DNA of 42,050 nucleotides from the NCBI GenBank assembly GCA_001513045.1, contig LFSB01000038.1:1-42050 (forward strand). The letters are read 5' to 3'. The position numbers and the translations under genes are program-made. The notes beneath the pieces were generated by a model. The model saw nothing but the letters and a program-made list of their open reading frames with translations. It was not told where the DNA came from and did no database searches. Positions 8,130 through 16,213 of the stretch are shown piece after piece. How positions within the stretch are numbered: position 1 is the first letter of the stretch; every line of letters begins with the position of its first letter. The DNA is from Clostridiales bacterium DTU089. Its GTDB lineage: Bacteria; Bacillota; Clostridia; Oscillospirales; Acutalibacteraceae.

Positions 8130-8157
8130 ATGATAACATATTTTTCATAAATTTCAA
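8130..8157 (-). promoter_or_regulatory. Sigma-A promoter (extended -10) of the GT-C-like gene
   Basis: On the minus strand TTGAAA (8152-8157), a 16-nt spacer ending in TGT, and TATCAT (8130-8135) lie 20 nt before the ATG. The TGn motif makes it an extended -10. Confidence 0.6.
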
Positions 8158-8217
8158 TGTGTGCGGAAGAAGTTTAGTGTATTTTTAATAATCTTTTACG
8201 CGCGTCGGTATTTTCTC

Positions 8218-8246
8218 TTGTTTTTAATCGGCTTCTATGGTAAGAT
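8218..8246 (+). promoter_or_regulatory. Sigma-A promoter of the Gfo/Idh/MocA gene
   Basis: TTGTTT (8218-8223), a 17-nt spacer and TAAGAT (8241-8246). The transcript would start near 8253, which excludes the in-frame ATG at 8237 and supports the TTG start at 8279. Confidence 0.6.
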
Positions 8247-8278
8247 ACTGCGGAATTCTTAAAAGCAGGGTGATTATT

Positions 8279-9574
8279 TTGGATAAACCGGTAACGGCGG
8301 TCATTGTCGGCGGAGGGCACAGAGCCTTCACTTATGCCGACCTCTCGCTTGAAGAGCCGCAATTGCTTAAAATAGTCGGAATCGCGGACCCCAATCCGGT
8401 CAGGCGAAAAAAGGCGGCGGAGCGCTACGGCTTTTCCGCCGAGCACTGCTACGAAAACGCGCGCCAGCTTGCAGATGCGCCGAAATTCGCCGATGCGGTA
8501 ATCAACGGAACAATGGACCATCAGCATGTTGATACGGCAATACCTCTGCTCGAAAAGGGCTATGACATGCTTCTCGAAAAGCCGTTCGCCGTAAACGAGG
8601 ACGAAATGTCGCGCCTTATGCGCGTCGTAAAGGAGCACGGCAGCAAGGTCATGATTTGCCATGTTCTGCGCTATGCGCCGTTTTATTTTGAAATCAAAAA
8701 GCGTGTGCTTGCAGGAGAGATAGGGAAAATTATAAACATTCAGACCTCCGAGCATGTCAGCTATCATCATATTTCCACCTCATACGTAAGAGGAAAATGG
8801 AGCAACTCCGAAACCAGCCACACCTCGATGCTGCTGGCAAAATGCTGTCATGACCTTGATATCATGATGTGGATGATGTCGGAAACCGAACCGGCGGCAG
8901 TGTCAAGCTTCGGCTCAACAATACAGTTCAAAAAAGAAAACGCCCCCGAGGGTTCGGCGGAGCGCTGTTATGACTGCAAATATATTGATTCGTGCGAATA
9001 CTCCGCAAAAAAGCTGTATATCGAGCACCCTCAGCGCTGGGAGTTTTATGTCTGGGATTCTCTTGAGCACATTGAAAACCCCTCAATAGATGAAAAAATC
9101 GAGCTCATGAAAAAATCAAGTCCTTACGGCCGTTGCATATATAAATGCGACAACAATGTCGTGGACCATCAGTCCGTGCTCGTAAATTTCGCCGACGGCG
9201 CAACAGGCACACACAACATGGTGGGCGGCTCCTCGTTTCCCTCACGGAGAATTCACATCATCGGCACAAAGGGCGAGATTTTCGGCAACCTTGAGGACAA
9301 CGCCTTTACAATTTCAAAAATAAACGCCTCCTCTGAAAAGGAGCGTGATGTTGAAACCCTCGACCTGTCCTCCGCTTCGTCCGAGCTTGATGCCCACGGC
9401 GGCGGAGATATCCGGCTTGTACGCGATTTCGTTGATTTTCAGCGCGGCGCGGCACCGTCTGTTGCCTGCACATCAATTTTTGACTCCGTTGCCGGTCATC
9501 TCACCGTTTTTCTTGCCGACCGTTCGAGAGAAAACAACGGCGCGCCTCAAGCAATAGATATACATAAATTCTGA
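8279..9574 (+). CDS. Gfo/Idh/MocA-family NAD(P)-dependent oxidoreductase with cysteine cluster
   Basis: A 431-residue soluble oxidoreductase acting on a sugar or cyclitol-type substrate. The N-terminal Rossmann fold shows AVIVGGGHRAFTY and the EKPFAVN motif (LLEKPFAV), whose Lys is usual in the family. A C-terminal alpha/beta domain follows. Between them lies an insertion with CYDCKYIDSC and later GRCIYKC, five or more closely spaced cysteines that could bind a metal ion. The insertion is also seen in part of this family. Start: TTG at 8279, with AGGGTGAT about 5 nt upstream; the ATG at 8237 falls in the promoter. Monocistronic, ending at a terminator. Family firm, substrate unknown. Confidence 0.86.
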   Translation: MDKPVTAVIVGGGHRAFTYADLSLEEPQLLKIVGIADPNPVRRKKAAERYGFSAEHCYENARQLADAPKFADAVINGTMDHQHVDTAIPLLEKGYDMLLEKPFAVNEDEMSRLMRVVKEHGSKVMICHVLRYAPFYFEIKKRVLAGEIGKIINIQTSEHVSYHHISTSYVRGKWSNSETSHTSMLLAKCCHDLDIMMWMMSETEPAAVSSFGSTIQFKKENAPEGSAERCYDCKYIDSCEYSAKKLYIEHPQRWEFYVWDSLEHIENPSIDEKIELMKKSSPYGRCIYKCDNNVVDHQSVLVNFADGATGTHNMVGGSSFPSRRIHIIGTKGEIFGNLEDNAFTISKINASSEKERDVETLDLSSASSELDAHGGGDIRLVRDFVDFQRGAAPSVACTSIFDSVAGHLTVFLADRSRENNGAPQAIDIHKF

Positions 9575-9602
9575 GTTTCACACGTTTTCACACAAAAATA
9601 TT

Positions 9603-9640
9603 GCGCCGCCGCATAGAATTTATGCGACGGCGCATTTTTT
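9603..9640. terminator. Bidirectional intrinsic terminator
   Basis: GCGCCGCCGCATA (9603-9615), loop GAATT, TATGCGACGGCGC (9621-9633) with one mismatch, then ATTTTTT on the plus strand. On the minus strand the hairpin is followed by AATATTTTTG. It serves the convergent oxidoreductase and metallophosphoesterase genes. Confidence 0.85.
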
Positions 9641-9653
9641 ATGTGGATTTTAA

Positions 9654-10832
9654 TTATACGGGGAAGTCAAACGCCTTGAGCAGCCTGTTCATCATCGCCA
9701 TAAAGTTCTGGAGGAAAACGATGAACTTGTACTTGGAAGCCGGATTGTCCTCGTCGGGTATCTTTGAGCCGGACTTCGCCGCAAGCTCGGCAGCGGTGAT
9801 AACCTTGGTTTCGTAGCTCCAAAGGTCACTCTCGTCAAGGGTCAGGACTCTGGCGCCTCTGACAAAATCATTGCCGTAGGAATTCCACGTGCAGCCGGGA
9901 GTCTGGATTATGTCAACGCCCTTTACGTCCGCAACGAAGCTGTTTACATGGTCGTGACCGATTGCACAGCCGAGAACATCTCCGCGCTCTATAAACGCAT
10001 CCCACTCGCCGAAATTCTTCATTGAAGGACAGCCGGGTTCAAGGATATAGCCCTCATACTTGTCAAGCTGCGGCAGGTAGCCTACGCTTGCGCCGTCCTC
10101 AAAATTCTTGGTGGCTCCGCCGAGATTCGTGTTGTTCGGGGATTCAAAATAAAGCTCTCTGTATGCCTCCTCGGGGATTATATGCTGGAAGGCGAGCGAA
10201 GGAATCTTTTTGCCGTTCTGAGTCTCAAGCGCCGCACTTGTGGTTTTGTACCACTCCACCTGGTCGGCACACACGCAGCCGTACATGTGGTTGTCGCCCT
10301 CGCCGTCAAAATAGGCGTTGGAATCAAACATCCAAAGATTGAACGCAACATCGGTGCTGTCGGACGCTTCAATGGTGAGGTTGTGAGTTGCGCAGCCTGT
10401 AAGAGCGGGGTCCGCATCGTATGCGAGGCAGCCCTCATAGCTCTGGTATATTGCGAGCATATCCTCCTTGGTTCTGCCCGGGTCGCTCTCGTCGTCATGG
10501 TTGCCGTAAACCATGGTAAAGGGGATGCCCCTCTCAACAACGGGATTGAGAATTTCATCATAGGCGCGCGCGTCATCACAGACAACGTTGTCGCCGGTGA
10601 AGATTACAAGATCCGGCTCCGCCTCGTCAAGCACCTCGTTGATAAAGGCTATCATTGTGGTGTTCGCGGGGTATTTGTCCTGCGTGTCGGCAAGCTGGAG
10701 AATCGTGAACTTTCCGTCGCTGCCGAATTTGAGATTTGAGCTTACCGGCTCTGCAAGCGCAAGCGACGCACACGAAAGTGTGAGCATTGCAACAAGCGCA
10801 AGCGACAGTGTGGTTTTAATAAATTTTTTCAT
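9654..10832 (-). CDS. Secreted calcineurin-like metallophosphoesterase (paralogue of 2021-3241)
   Basis: A 392-residue exported protein with a signal peptide ending about ALA-EP (residues 26-29). A metallophosphoesterase domain follows: LADTQDK, FTGDNVV, VYGNHDD, FQHI and IGHDHVNSF. The sequence right after the signal peptide (LKFGSDGKFTILQ) nearly matches the same region of the 406-residue protein at 2021-3241 (LKFNSDGKFTILQ), so the two are clear paralogues. This copy ends without a transmembrane anchor. The first metal motif again has Gln where His is common. Start: ATG at 10832, with AAAGGA 9 nt upstream; an in-frame TTG at 10853 is rejected. It has its own promoter and a shared terminator. 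Substrate unknown. Confidence 0.87.
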   Translation of the reverse strand: MKKFIKTTLSLALVAMLTLSCASLALAEPVSSNLKFGSDGKFTILQLADTQDKYPANTTMIAFINEVLDEAEPDLVIFTGDNVVCDDARAYDEILNPVVERGIPFTMVYGNHDDESDPGRTKEDMLAIYQSYEGCLAYDADPALTGCATHNLTIEASDSTDVAFNLWMFDSNAYFDGEGDNHMYGCVCADQVEWYKTTSAALETQNGKKIPSLAFQHIIPEEAYRELYFESPNNTNLGGATKNFEDGASVGYLPQLDKYEGYILEPGCPSMKNFGEWDAFIERGDVLGCAIGHDHVNSFVADVKGVDIIQTPGCTWNSYGNDFVRGARVLTLDESDLWSYETKVITAAELAAKSGSKIPDEDNPASKYKFIVFLQNFMAMMNRLLKAFDFPV

Positions 10833-10868
10833 TGCCAAAAGTCCTTTCAACAAATATTTCCACTCACA

Positions 10869-10896
10869 ATTATAAGAATTTTTTTAATAAAGTCAA
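10869..10896 (-). promoter_or_regulatory. Sigma-A promoter of the second metallophosphoesterase gene
   Basis: On the minus strand TTGACT (10891-10896), a 16-nt spacer and a perfect TATAAT (10869-10874), 36 nt before the ATG. The same -35 and -10 hexamers are used by the secreted PHP gene. Confidence 0.7.
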
Positions 10897-10978
10897 CGAT
10901 TTTCGGAAAAGAAGAAATTTTTTCGGTGTCTGAACCAAAAAAATTTTTAAAACCCTCTTATTTATTTAGGGTAAAATG

Positions 10979-11007
10979 TTGATATTTTAATAAAAATTGT
11001 ATACAAT
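10979..11007 (+). promoter_or_regulatory. Sigma-A promoter of the RING/zinc-ribbon membrane protein gene
   Basis: TTGATA (10979-10984), a 17-nt spacer and TACAAT (11002-11007), 34 nt before the ATG at 11042. It overlaps an in-frame TTG at 10997, so that start is excluded. Confidence 0.75.
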
Positions 11008-11041
11008 GGTAAGTACTGTAAAATTTGAAAGGTGTGAGCCT

Positions 11042-12043
11042 ATGAAATATACCGGTCTTGAATGTCCGGCGTGCTCAAAAGTTTTTGAGGATACCGACGA
11101 TATGGTGGTTTGCCCCGAGTGCGGCACTCCGCAGCACCGGGAATGCTGGAACGAGCACAACTGCTGCGTTAACGCCGAAAAGCACTCGCAGGGCTATGTG
11201 TTTAAAATGCCCGATGTGCCGGAGCAGGCCGCTCCGGAATCCGACTTCGGAAAAAACGTTCGTTGCCCCGTATGCGGCACCGAAAACCCCTACGGCGAGC
11301 CGGTTTGCCGCAACTGCGGCAACAGAATCTACATTGCACCCCAAAGCCCCGAAGCGCCGTTTCCTCCTTATGCAAACGCCGGAAACCCCTATCCGCCCTA
11401 TGGTGAAAGCCCGAACGCCGGATATGCTCCTCAGCCCGGAATAACCGAGGAAACCATTGAGGAAATCCCGGTTTCGGAGGTTATAAGATTTGTAGGCCCC
11501 GGAAGTCACAAATATATTCCGCGCTTTCTCAAGTCCGAAAAAACCGGAAAGAAAACCGGCTGGAACTGGGGTGCGTTTTTCTTCGCACAGTACTGGATGT
11601 TTTTCCGCAAGATGTACAAAACCGCGCTTACGGCGCTTATAATAGTATTTTGTCTGTCATTCTTTACCTCGGCACTCACCGCGTCATACTCCGAGCAGCT
11701 GGCGGTTTATGCCGAAAAGATGAATGTTCTTGCAGAAAGTGCATCGCCCGATATAAACGCCGTCATCAGTATATATGAAGAGATGCTGGAGTTCGCCGCG
11801 GAGTCGTGGGAAACCTACTTCCTTGTCGGCATCGAAATCGGTGTGCATGTCATATTCGGGCTTTTCGGCAACTATCTCTACAAAAAAGAGGCTGTCGAGA
11901 AAATCTGTGCCATACGTCAGGCTTCGCCCGATGCGAGAACGTATTTCGGAATGCTCACCGTAAAGGGAGGCACATCCATAGCCTTTGTGCTTATTGTGCT
12001 GCTTGTCTCCAACCTCGCAGAGCGCCTCTTCGCCATGCTTTGA
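11042..12043 (+). CDS. RING-like finger / zinc-ribbon protein with DUF2628-like membrane domain
   Basis: A 333-residue protein in four parts. Residues 1-45 form a prokaryotic RING-like finger (CPACSKVF, CPEC, then an H-x2-C and NCC). Residues about 75-97 form a double CxxC zinc ribbon (CPVCGTE ... CRNCGN). Residues about 100-145 are a Pro/Tyr/Ala-rich linker. The C-terminal half has a DUF2628-type GWNWGAFFFAQYWMFFRK motif followed by three membrane helices. Such proteins are common in Clostridia but have no proven role; the RING-like domain would face the cytoplasm, possibly for protein binding. The start is fixed by a promoter just upstream and AAAGGTGTGA before the ATG. It precedes galU by 51 nt. 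Confidence 0.78.
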   Translation: MKYTGLECPACSKVFEDTDDMVVCPECGTPQHRECWNEHNCCVNAEKHSQGYVFKMPDVPEQAAPESDFGKNVRCPVCGTENPYGEPVCRNCGNRIYIAPQSPEAPFPPYANAGNPYPPYGESPNAGYAPQPGITEETIEEIPVSEVIRFVGPGSHKYIPRFLKSEKTGKKTGWNWGAFFFAQYWMFFRKMYKTALTALIIVFCLSFFTSALTASYSEQLAVYAEKMNVLAESASPDINAVISIYEEMLEFAAESWETYFLVGIEIGVHVIFGLFGNYLYKKEAVEKICAIRQASPDARTYFGMLTVKGGTSIAFVLIVLLVSNLAERLFAML

Positions 12044-12094
12044 CAACGCATATTGTATATCATTAGCTATAATATAAAATTCGGAGGGTAAATC

Positions 12095-12970
12095 ATGAAA
12101 GTAACAAAAGCAGTTATCCCGGCAGCAGGTCTCGGCACAAGAGTGCTTCCTGCGTCAAAGGCGGTTCCCAAGGAGATGCTCAACATCGTTGACAAGCCTG
12201 CCATTCAGTATCTTGTCGAAGAGGCGGCAGCCGCAGGCATAACCGACATACTCATCATCACCGGCAGAAACAAGAACGTAATCGAAGACCACTTTGATTA
12301 TGCCTATGAGCTTGAGCAGAAGCTGCTCGCAAATCCGTCAAAGAAGCCGATGTACGACTCCGTTCACGGCGTTGCGGACCTTGCAAACATTCACTACATC
12401 CGCCAGAAGGAAACCAAGGGTCTCGGCCACGCGATTCTTCAGGCAAAGGCTTTTGTCGGCAACGAGCCGTTCGCCGTGCTCTACGGCGACGATGTCATAA
12501 TTTCCGAGGAGCCGGTTGTCGCACAGCTTTGCAGAGCATTTGAAAAATACGGCAAATCATGCGTCGGCGTCAAGGAGTGCACCCGTGAGCAGGTCAAAAA
12601 GTACTGCACTCTCGACGTTTCTCCTCTTGACGGAAACGTTATGAGCTGCCATAAAATAATCGAAAAGCCCACCGAGGAGGAAATCATGTCGCTGTATGCC
12701 ATACTCGGCAGAAACGTACTCACTCCGGATGTCTTTGAGCTTATCGAAAACACACCCGTAAGCGAAAAGGGCGGAGAGGTCTATCTTACCGATGCTCTGA
12801 GCTATCTTGCCGAGCATGACGGTCTTACCGCTGTCGATTTTGTGGGCAAGCGCTACGATATGGGCGACAAGCTCGGCATCATGCAGGCGAACTGCGAGGT
12901 TGCTCTCACGCATCCGGAAATCGGCGACAAATTCAAGGCGTACATCAAGGAACTTGCAGCAACACTTTAA
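12095..12970 (+). CDS. galU: UTP-glucose-1-phosphate uridylyltransferase
   Basis: A 291-residue nucleotidyltransferase making UDP-glucose from UTP and glucose-1-phosphate, a donor for cell-envelope glycans. The N-terminal AAGLGTRVLPASKAVPKEM segment is the nucleotide-binding loop with the signature Arg and Lys. DKPAIQYLVEEA, YGDDVI (metal-binding Asp) and EKGGEVYLTDAL are all typical of GalU. Length is normal. GGAGGG lies 8 nt before the ATG. It may be co-transcribed with the following MBL hydrolase (34-nt gap). Assignment is firm. Confidence 0.95.
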   Translation: MKVTKAVIPAAGLGTRVLPASKAVPKEMLNIVDKPAIQYLVEEAAAAGITDILIITGRNKNVIEDHFDYAYELEQKLLANPSKKPMYDSVHGVADLANIHYIRQKETKGLGHAILQAKAFVGNEPFAVLYGDDVIISEEPVVAQLCRAFEKYGKSCVGVKECTREQVKKYCTLDVSPLDGNVMSCHKIIEKPTEEEIMSLYAILGRNVLTPDVFELIENTPVSEKGGEVYLTDALSYLAEHDGLTAVDFVGKRYDMGDKLGIMQANCEVALTHPEIGDKFKAYIKELAATL

Positions 12971-13004
12971 GTATCTGACAACCGTTCGGGGGAGGATGTT
13001 GAAA

Positions 13005-13850
13005 ATGAAGATAAAATATTACGGAACCGCAGCAGCCGAGGGCTTTCCCGGCATGTTCTGCTCCTGCGAGGTGTGCGAAAAGGCGCGCGCGCTCGGCGGA
13101 AGAAACATACGCACACGTTCACAGACACTCATTGACGGAAAGCTGCTCATAGACTTTTCGGCAGACACCTATATGCATGTCATCAACTACGGGCTTGACC
13201 TGCGCAAGGTCGAGGCTGTGCTCATAACTCACAGCCATGACGACCATCTGTATCCGCCGGATTTCCTTTATCGCAAGCCCGGTTACGCATACTTCCCCGA
13301 CCTTCCCGACGGCAAACCGACAGCTGTTCCGATTTACAGCTCCCACATAACCGGCGAAGCGGTGAGGCATCTGATTGCCGACACCGAGCTTGACGAGTGC
13401 GGCGCCTTCCGCTGGGAGAAGCTCAGCCCCTACAAGCCGGCAAAGGTGCTCGACTATACGGTTACGGCGCTTGAAGCAAATCACGCCAAGCAGCTTGACC
13501 CGTTCATCTACATAATTCAGAAGGGCGACTCCACCCTGTTTTACGGCCACGACAGCGGCTACTATTCACAGCGTGTGTGGGATTATCTTGAAACTGCCAA
13601 GCCGTATTTCAACTTCGTATCCCTTGACTGCACAGGCATACTCCAGCCTTACAGGGACGGTCACATGGGCGTTGAGGCCTGCTCGGATGTGAGGGAAAGA
13701 TTCCTTGCCCTGGGCGTTGCGGACGAAAAAACCGTGTTCTGTCTGCATCACTTCTCCCACAACGGCGGACTGGTGCACGATGACCTTGTGCCGCTTGCCC
13801 ATGCGCAGGGCTTCAGAGTTTCCTATGACACGGCGGAATACGAGTTTTAA
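13005..13850 (+). CDS. MBL-fold metallohydrolase, PhnP-like
   Basis: A 281-residue metallo-beta-lactamase-fold hydrolase. HxHxDH lies at His76, His78, Asp80 and His81 (THSHDDH), with later metal ligands in YGHDSG and HHFSHN. An N-terminal FCSCEVC (Cys-x-Cys-x2-Cys) matches the structural zinc-binding cysteines of PhnP, the cyclic-phosphodiesterase of the C-P lyase pathway. No other phosphonate genes are nearby, so a general cyclic-phosphodiesterase role is likelier. Start: ATG at 13005, with GGGGGAGG ending 9 nt upstream; an ATG at 12996 is too close to it, and longer in-frame extensions run back into galU. Family good, substrate unknown. Confidence 0.83.
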   Translation: MKIKYYGTAAAEGFPGMFCSCEVCEKARALGGRNIRTRSQTLIDGKLLIDFSADTYMHVINYGLDLRKVEAVLITHSHDDHLYPPDFLYRKPGYAYFPDLPDGKPTAVPIYSSHITGEAVRHLIADTELDECGAFRWEKLSPYKPAKVLDYTVTALEANHAKQLDPFIYIIQKGDSTLFYGHDSGYYSQRVWDYLETAKPYFNFVSLDCTGILQPYRDGHMGVEACSDVRERFLALGVADEKTVFCLHHFSHNGGLVHDDLVPLAHAQGFRVSYDTAEYEF

Positions 13851-13873
13851 GTAACATTCGAGAGGTAGAAAAC

Positions 13874-15145
13874 ATGTCAAGACCGCTTGCGGACAGATTG
13901 CGTCCGCAGACAATCGAAGACGTTGTCGGACAGGAGCATCTGCTCGGCGAGGGCAAACCCCTGAGGAACATTATCGCCTCGGGAAGCTTGCCGAATATGA
14001 TTTTTTACGGCCCCTCAGGCACGGGAAAAACCACTCTTGCCTCAATAATCGCCAAGGCAACCGACCGGCGGCTTCACAAGCTCAACGGCACAAACGCCTC
14101 GACCGCCGATATACGGGCGGTTGTCTCCGAGCTTGACACCCTTGCGGCACCCAACGGCGTGCTGCTCTACCTCGATGAGATACAGTATTTCAACAAAAAG
14201 CAGCAGCAATCTCTGCTTGAATTCATTGAAAACGGTTCGATAACACTGATTGCGTCAACCACGGAAAATCCGTATTTCTACGTATACAGCGCAATACTCA
14301 GCCGCTCTACGGTTTTTGAATTCAAGGCGGTGGATTCCGATGCGGTAATCCCCGCCGTAAAAAGAGGCTTCGCTCAGCTCGAAAATGAGCTGGGAGAAAG
14401 CTTTGACATCGAAAACGGCGTAACAGAGCACATCGCCAATGCCTGCGGCGGAGATGTCCGCAAGGCCCTCAACGCGGTTGAGCTGTGCGTGCTCTCCGCA
14501 CGTATGCCTCAGCAGGGCGAAAAGCGCCTGATAACGCTTGATGCCGCCGCTGAGCTCTCACAGAAAAGCGCCATGAAGTATGACCGCGAGGGTGACGAGC
14601 ATTACGACATACTTTCGGCCTTTCAGAAATCCATGCGCGGCTCCGATGCAAATGCGGCAATACATTATCTTGCGCGGCTCCTTGAGGCGGGCGACCTCCC
14701 CTCCGCCGCGCGCAGGCTTATGGTCTGCGCCTGTGAGGATGTGGGACTTGCGTACCCCATGATAATTCCGATAGTCAAGGCGGCTGTGGACGCGGCTTTT
14801 CAGGTCGGTCTTCCTGAGGCGAGAATCCCTCTTGCCGACGCTGTTGTGCTTGTGTGCAACTCCCCGAAATCCAACTCCGCATATCTTGCACTTGATGCTG
14901 CGACTCAGGACATACGCGAAGGAAAATCAGGCCCCATCCCCCGAACACTTCAAAACAAGCATTTTGACGGGGAGGATCAGCAGGTCAAGGGTCAGTTTTA
15001 CGAATATCCGCATGACTATCCGAACCACTGGCTTGCGCAGCAATACCTTCCCGACCGGATAAAAGACAAGGTATACTATAACTACGGCGATAACAAAAAC
15101 GAACAGGCAGCCCGCGAATACTGGGAGAAAATCAAAAAGGCCTGA
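13874..15145 (+). CDS. rarA: Replication-associated recombination protein A (AAA+ ATPase, MgsA/RarA)
   Basis: A 423-residue clamp-loader-like AAA+ ATPase that acts at stalled replication forks. Walker A is GPSGTGKTT (46-54). Walker B is LLYLDEIQ, where most RarA proteins have DEIH. Sensor 1 is ASTTENP (residues about 131-137), and sensor 2 includes GGDVRKALN. The C-terminal tetramerisation domain contains the typical YHYPHDYP-like sequence, here FYEYPHDYPNHWLAQQYLP. Length is as expected. GAGAGG precedes the ATG. It lies 23 nt after the MBL gene and 21 nt before trpS, so is probably in one transcript with them. Assignment is firm. Confidence 0.94.
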   Translation: MSRPLADRLRPQTIEDVVGQEHLLGEGKPLRNIIASGSLPNMIFYGPSGTGKTTLASIIAKATDRRLHKLNGTNASTADIRAVVSELDTLAAPNGVLLYLDEIQYFNKKQQQSLLEFIENGSITLIASTTENPYFYVYSAILSRSTVFEFKAVDSDAVIPAVKRGFAQLENELGESFDIENGVTEHIANACGGDVRKALNAVELCVLSARMPQQGEKRLITLDAAAELSQKSAMKYDREGDEHYDILSAFQKSMRGSDANAAIHYLARLLEAGDLPSAARRLMVCACEDVGLAYPMIIPIVKAAVDAAFQVGLPEARIPLADAVVLVCNSPKSNSAYLALDAATQDIREGKSGPIPRTLQNKHFDGEDQQVKGQFYEYPHDYPNHWLAQQYLPDRIKDKVYYNYGDNKNEQAAREYWEKIKKA

Positions 15146-15166
15146 CCGAAAGGAATTGTCATAATC

Positions 15167-16183
15167 ATGGAAAACACGGCGGAAAAGAAAAAAATAGTGC
15201 TCAGCGCCATTCAGCCCACCTCGGTGCCTACTCTCGGCAACTACCTCGGCGCGCTGAAAAACTGGGCAAGCATGAAGGACGATTACAACTGCCTTTACGC
15301 AGTTGCCGACCTTCATTCGATAACAATATCCGCGTTCAGGGATGAGCCCTCCCTGCTCAGACGCAACACCCAACAGCTTTATGCGATAATGCTCGCTCTC
15401 GGCCTTGACCCGGACGAAAACACACTGTTTGTGCAAAGCCACGTCCCCGCACACTCACAGCTCGCATGGGTGCTCAACTGCTACACGCAGTTCGGCGAGG
15501 CAGCAAGAATGACGCAGTTCAAGGAGAAATCCGAAAAGCACGCCGACAATGTGAATGTCGGACTTTTCGCTTATCCCATCCTCATGGCGGCGGACATCCT
15601 GCTGTATCAGACGGATTTTGTACCCATCGGTGCCGACCAGAAGCAGCATCTTGAAATCGCAAGGAATATCGCCGTGCGCTTTAATTCGATATACGGCGAC
15701 ACCTTCAAGCTGCCCGAGCCCTTCTTCGGTAAGGCGGGCACGAGGGTAATGTCGCTTCAGGACCCTACCAAAAAAATGAGCAAATCCGACCCGAACCCCA
15801 AGGGCTGTGTATATATGCTTGACGAGCCGGATGTCATAGTCAAAAAGATAAAAAGCGCGGTCACGGACTCCGAGGCGCTTGTTGCGCACCGCGAGGGCAA
15901 GGACGGCGTAAACAATCTCATGGCAATATATTCCTGCTGCACCGGTATGAGCTTTGAGGCAATAGAAAACGAGTTTGCCGGCAGAGGCTACGGGGATTTC
16001 AAGTCCGCCGTCGCGGAAGCGGTGGTTGAGGAGCTTCGCAGCTTCCGGGATAATTATAAGCGAATTTCCGGCGACAAGGCTTACATCTGCGAATGTGCGG
16101 CAAAGGGTGCCGAAAAGGCGGCCGCAATGTCTGCGCGCACACTCGGAAAGGTCATGAAAAAAGTAGGCTTCATGCTGCCGTAA
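15167..16183 (+). CDS. trpS: Tryptophanyl-tRNA synthetase
   Basis: A 338-residue class Ic aminoacyl-tRNA synthetase charging tRNA-Trp. The HIGH-like motif is TLGNYLG (22-28), after the usual IQPTSVP. The KMSKS motif is intact at about residue 203 (KKMSKSDPN). GADQKQHLEIAR is the Trp-tRNA synthetase core signature. Length matches bacterial TrpRS. AAAGGA precedes the ATG. Only 21 nt separate it from rarA, so there is no room for a tRNA-Trp T-box leader, the common control of trpS in Firmicutes. Assignment is firm. Confidence 0.96.
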   Translation: MENTAEKKKIVLSAIQPTSVPTLGNYLGALKNWASMKDDYNCLYAVADLHSITISAFRDEPSLLRRNTQQLYAIMLALGLDPDENTLFVQSHVPAHSQLAWVLNCYTQFGEAARMTQFKEKSEKHADNVNVGLFAYPILMAADILLYQTDFVPIGADQKQHLEIARNIAVRFNSIYGDTFKLPEPFFGKAGTRVMSLQDPTKKMSKSDPNPKGCVYMLDEPDVIVKKIKSAVTDSEALVAHREGKDGVNNLMAIYSCCTGMSFEAIENEFAGRGYGDFKSAVAEAVVEELRSFRDNYKRISGDKAYICECAAKGAEKAAAMSARTLGKVMKKVGFMLP

Positions 16184-16213
16184 CAAAAATTATAAGCACG
16201 GGAGGAAACAGAC

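Noticed and set aside
9576-9594. Repeated TTTCACAC resembling half parS sites
   Set aside because: Direct, not inverted, repeat, and lacks the CACGTG core; it is simply next to the terminator.
12040-12073. TTGACA and a perfect TATAAT before galU
   Set aside because: Hexamers are 22 nt apart, too far for a normal sigma-A promoter; the transcript start would also fall almost on the ribosome site.
15146-15166. T-box leader before trpS
   Set aside because: Only 21 nt between rarA and trpS; no room for one.
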